A DNA stretch of 15,013 bases, taken from JACOTK01 sp038256565. GTDB lineage: Bacteria; Actinomycetota; Acidimicrobiia; Acidimicrobiales; CADCSY01. The position numbers and the translations under genes were made by a program. Location: positions 1 through 15,013 of the forward strand of contig JBBSKG010000067.1 in NCBI GenBank assembly GCA_038256565.1. The letters are read 5' to 3'. Shown in pieces: positions 13,599-15,013 of the stretch (the stretch's first letter is position 1; every line of letters begins with the position of its first letter). The notes under the pieces are model-generated. The model was given only the letters and a program-made list of their open reading frames with translations, made no database searches and was not told the DNA's origin.

Positions 13599-14228
13599 TC
13601 AGCTGGCGGTTGCCTTCCAAACCCAATCATGGAGGCCCGTGCTCAAACTCTGCGCAGCGTTGTCGGTAATCTCCGTGCGGAACCGGTAGACAACGAAGTC
13701 AGTCGTATCACTCCATGCACCATCATCTGGGGTAATGGCTAGACCATTCGTGTCGTCGAAATGGTCGTTTTGGAAATCACCGAGCGTCCCGGCATCACCG
13801 GCGGTGGGAAATAGTGGTCCATAGACAGCAGAGTCCGTTGCATGAGGAGTGAATCCGGTGCCCAAGGTGCAGTCATGTGTGGCCCCTGGGTTTACGGTCT
13901 GAGTGCCCTTTGTGATGGTCAGCAGAACGTACTGGCCGAGGGTGACAACCGGGTCCTCCAAATAAAGCTGCCCTGTAGCGGGAAGAGTTCCGTCATAGTC
14001 AACGCGTATGCACTTGTCCATGACAGCCCCATTGTAGGCACCGACGTTGAACATGGGTGTGGCAGCATCATCATCGGTCAGGGTGACTGAACCGGCGGTG
14101 ATGGTGTTCGCATCGTTTCTCGTGGTTGATGTGAACGCTGAGAAGGTTCCGAACCCTGTCAGTGTTCCCACCAGGAGCACAACTGCTCCGGTCAATAGGC
14201 CTTTACGAGTCATGGTCATTTGATTCAT
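13599..14228 (-). CDS. TasA/CalY-like exported fibre protein (first copy)
   Basis: A 209-residue secreted protein, first in the operon. I chose the ATG at 14228 because AAGGAG lies 5 nt upstream and the product then opens with a proper leader (MNQMTMTRKG, then a hydrophobic stretch of about 20); the frame itself is open 25 codons further upstream without a ribosome site. The leader ends in GTFSAFTSTTRNDANTITAG, the SipW-type motif. The mature part is Asp/Thr-rich, with acidic runs (VTLTDDDAATP, DFQNDHFDDTNG) that might bind calcium, two cysteines (DKCIRVDY, HDCTLGTGF), and the C-terminal YRFRTEITDNAAQSL block shared with the paralogue at 12430-13017. It is probably a major fibre or matrix subunit. 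Confidence 0.83.
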   Translation of the reverse strand: MNQMTMTRKGLLTGAVVLLVGTLTGFGTFSAFTSTTRNDANTITAGSVTLTDDDAATPMFNVGAYNGAVMDKCIRVDYDGTLPATGQLYLEDPVVTLGQYVLLTITKGTQTVNPGATHDCTLGTGFTPHATDSAVYGPLFPTAGDAGTLGDFQNDHFDDTNGLAITPDDGAWSDTTDFVVYRFRTEITDNAAQSLSTGLHDWVWKATAS

Positions 14229-14348
14229 ACTCCTTGTGAGGTTGTGATTGCTTCCATGCTTATGGGGTATTCCCCCATTACTTCGACATGGGCCGTATCT
14301 CACTTAAGGTGAATTTTCAAAAATAACTTTAAATATTTTTCTGGGTTC
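14229..14348 (-). promoter_or_regulatory. upstream region of the SipW/TasA-like operon
   Basis: A very AT-rich block (14306-14342) sits upstream of the first TasA-like gene and could act as an UP element or curved DNA. On the minus strand TTGAAA at about 14312-14317 resembles a -35 box, but no clear -10 box follows. The leader can form ATGGGG/CCCCAT with a 5-base loop (14262-14278). I cannot place the promoter with certainty. Confidence 0.35.
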
Positions 14349-14558
14349 TCAGCCGGTGATCAGGGTAGCTAACGCCCAGAGCGCTGCCAGCGACCCAATC
14401 ACCATCATGATGACACTTCTGGTCATCGGGGCTTTGTCGAGGTCGCCTTCCTTGCGGCCCTGTTCTGGTGGACGGACCAACGCTGCCAGATTGCCAAGAG
14501 CCATTGCAGCTCCAAGGGCTAACACCAATAGGGGGAGTAAGTCTTCACCTAGAAACAC
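14349..14558 (-). CDS. small two-helix membrane protein
   Basis: A 69-residue protein from a GTG start at 14558. Two hydrophobic helices are clear, at residues 7-27 and 48-67, joined by a charged loop VRPPEQGRKEGDLDKAPMTR. Pro and Gly content and the basic loop fit a helical hairpin in the inner membrane. No family is recognised. The ribosome site is not obvious: AAAGGG abuts the GTG, so an internal GTG (about 14523) is possible, but it would lose much of the first helix. It is transcribed towards the TasA-like operon, 120 bp upstream of its first gene, and might belong to the same transcript. Confidence 0.6.
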   Translation of the reverse strand: MFLGEDLLPLLVLALGAAMALGNLAALVRPPEQGRKEGDLDKAPMTRSVIMMVIGSLAALWALATLITG

Positions 14559-14562
14559 CCTT

Positions 14563-14579
14563 TGAGGCTAACCACCTCA
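14563..14579. repeat. small inverted repeat before the small membrane protein gene
   Basis: TGAGG/CCTCA with a 7-base loop, 5 bp upstream of the GTG start on the minus strand. It would place a weak hairpin over the region where a ribosome site is expected. Confidence 0.3.
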
Positions 14580-14620
14580 CGCCAAAAGGACTTTATTCCC
14601 TAAGAACCTAAGATCTAAGG

Positions 14621-14807
14621 ACCACCAAACGTGAGATTTACTCTCAAGTCACTGCCGAGTGCAACCGACACAAAGAGGGTTGGTGGTAGTCGCTCATCAC
14701 CGACATCGACGGGATAGGGGTGGAGGCTGGTTTCTCCTGCCACTGCATCGCACCTCGGCACCTAATACTTGGGTCCGAGGCCCTCCCTAGCCTCCACTCC
14801 TCCCGTC
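14621..14807 (+). ncRNA. candidate structured RNA, class unknown
   Basis: The gap between dnaB and the small membrane gene can fold almost end to end. Domain A: ACCACCAA (14621-14628) pairs with TTGGTGGT (14680-14687) and encloses hairpins TGAGA/TCTCA (14632-14646) and CACT/AGTG (14650-14661). Domain B: GTCG/CGAC (14689-14704). Domain C: GACGGG (14708-14713) plus AGGGGTGGAGGCT (14716-14728) pair with 14789-14807 over 19 base pairs, interrupted only by a 2-base bulge, and enclose CCTCGG/CCGAGG (14753-14780). The one wobble in the long helix (G14719-T14798) is G-U if the plus strand is transcribed but C-A on the other strand, so I favour the plus strand. I do not recognise the class. It could also be a processed leader or the 3' region of dnaB. 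Confidence 0.45.
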
Positions 14808-14833
14808 AGGGGACCACCCGCCCTATATTCTCG

Positions 14834-15013
14834 TTAAAGACCCTTTGACATGTTGGCGAAACGGGTGTGGTGGTCGAGGAACGCAAGACGCACCATGCCG
14901 GTTGGCCCAGACCGATGTTTGGTCACTAATACCTCAGCGGTACCTCGATCAGGCGACTCTGAGTTATACAACTCATCTCGATATAAGAACATAACAACGT
15001 CGGCATCTTGCTC
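14834..15013 (-). CDS. dnaB: replicative DNA helicase, C-terminal end (partial)
   Basis: The frame is open from the window edge to a TAA at 14834-14836 and gives the last 59 residues of DnaB. EQDADVVMFLYRDELYN is the end of the RecA-like core, and TKHRSGPTGMVRLAFLDHHTRFAN contains the conserved K-x-R-x-G-P-T-G motif and the usual C-terminus. The N-terminal domain, Walker A and the rest lie outside the window, so it cannot be checked for inteins. It unwinds DNA at the replication fork. The gene is transcribed towards the structured segment and the small membrane gene. Confidence 0.93.
   Translation of the reverse strand, partial: EQDADVVMFLYRDELYNSESPDRGTAEVLVTKHRSGPTGMVRLAFLDHHTRFANMSKGL

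Noticed and set aside
14228..14303. Upstream extension of the first TasA-like gene to 14303
   Set aside because: The added 25 residues are not leader-like and have no ribosome site, while the ATG at 14228 has AAGGAG at the right distance.
14722..14760. B12-box-like sequence (GGCAGGAGAAACCAGCC on the minus strand), suggesting a cobalamin riboswitch
   Set aside because: The match is approximate, the other conserved cobalamin elements are absent, and no B12-related gene follows.
14590..14830. tRNA, tmRNA, 4.5S or RNase P RNA
   Set aside because: No acceptor/T-loop signature, no SRP GGAA loop motif and no RNase P core sequence found by eye.

Overview
The window looks like the chromosome of an actinobacterium of moderate GC. 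The signs are purine-rich ribosome sites (GGGGGA, AAGGAG), several genes with no visible ribosome site, and a SipW/TasA-type secretion operon beside Baeyer-Villiger monooxygenases and a FadE-like acyl-CoA dehydrogenase. An Acidimicrobiia-like host is possible, but this is a guess and no marker gene here proves it.

Left end (1-2580): about 390 bases with no convincing complete gene, then a tightly coupled two-gene unit of an AAA/ABC-type ATPase and an RloB-family protein (stop and start share one base). This pairing resembles AbiL-type phage defence. Directly after it lies a broken IS30-family transposase fragment, so this end looks like an accessory island edge.

Middle (2583-10090): a small unknown gene and pyrE (orotate phosphoribosyltransferase) on the minus strand; a 267-bp divergent intergenic region; then, on the plus strand, an NNP/NarK-type major facilitator and two different class B flavin (Baeyer-Villiger) monooxygenases. 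A truncated VapC-like PIN toxin remnant follows, then a convergent FadE-like acyl-CoA dehydrogenase. Two ketone monooxygenases next to an acyl-CoA dehydrogenase and a transporter suggest uptake and breakdown of a ketone- or carbonyl-containing compound. The substrate cannot be read from the sequence.

Right part (10206-14228, all minus strand): a five-gene operon. In transcription order it encodes a TasA/CalY-like exported protein, a second exported protein with a different signal region, another TasA/CalY-like protein, a SipW-type (Ser-His-Asp) signal peptidase with a long N-terminal cytoplasmic extension, and a 339-residue exported protein with a SipW-type leader. The last three genes overlap by ATGA. 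The operon probably makes and processes a surface fibre or matrix. Upstream lie a small two-helix membrane protein, a strongly structured intergenic segment (14621-14807) that may be an unannotated RNA, and the C-terminal end of the replicative helicase DnaB at the window edge.

The best candidates for something new are the structured intergenic RNA, the composition of the SipW/TasA-like operon, and two consecutive hairpins inside the start of the sipW-like coding sequence.
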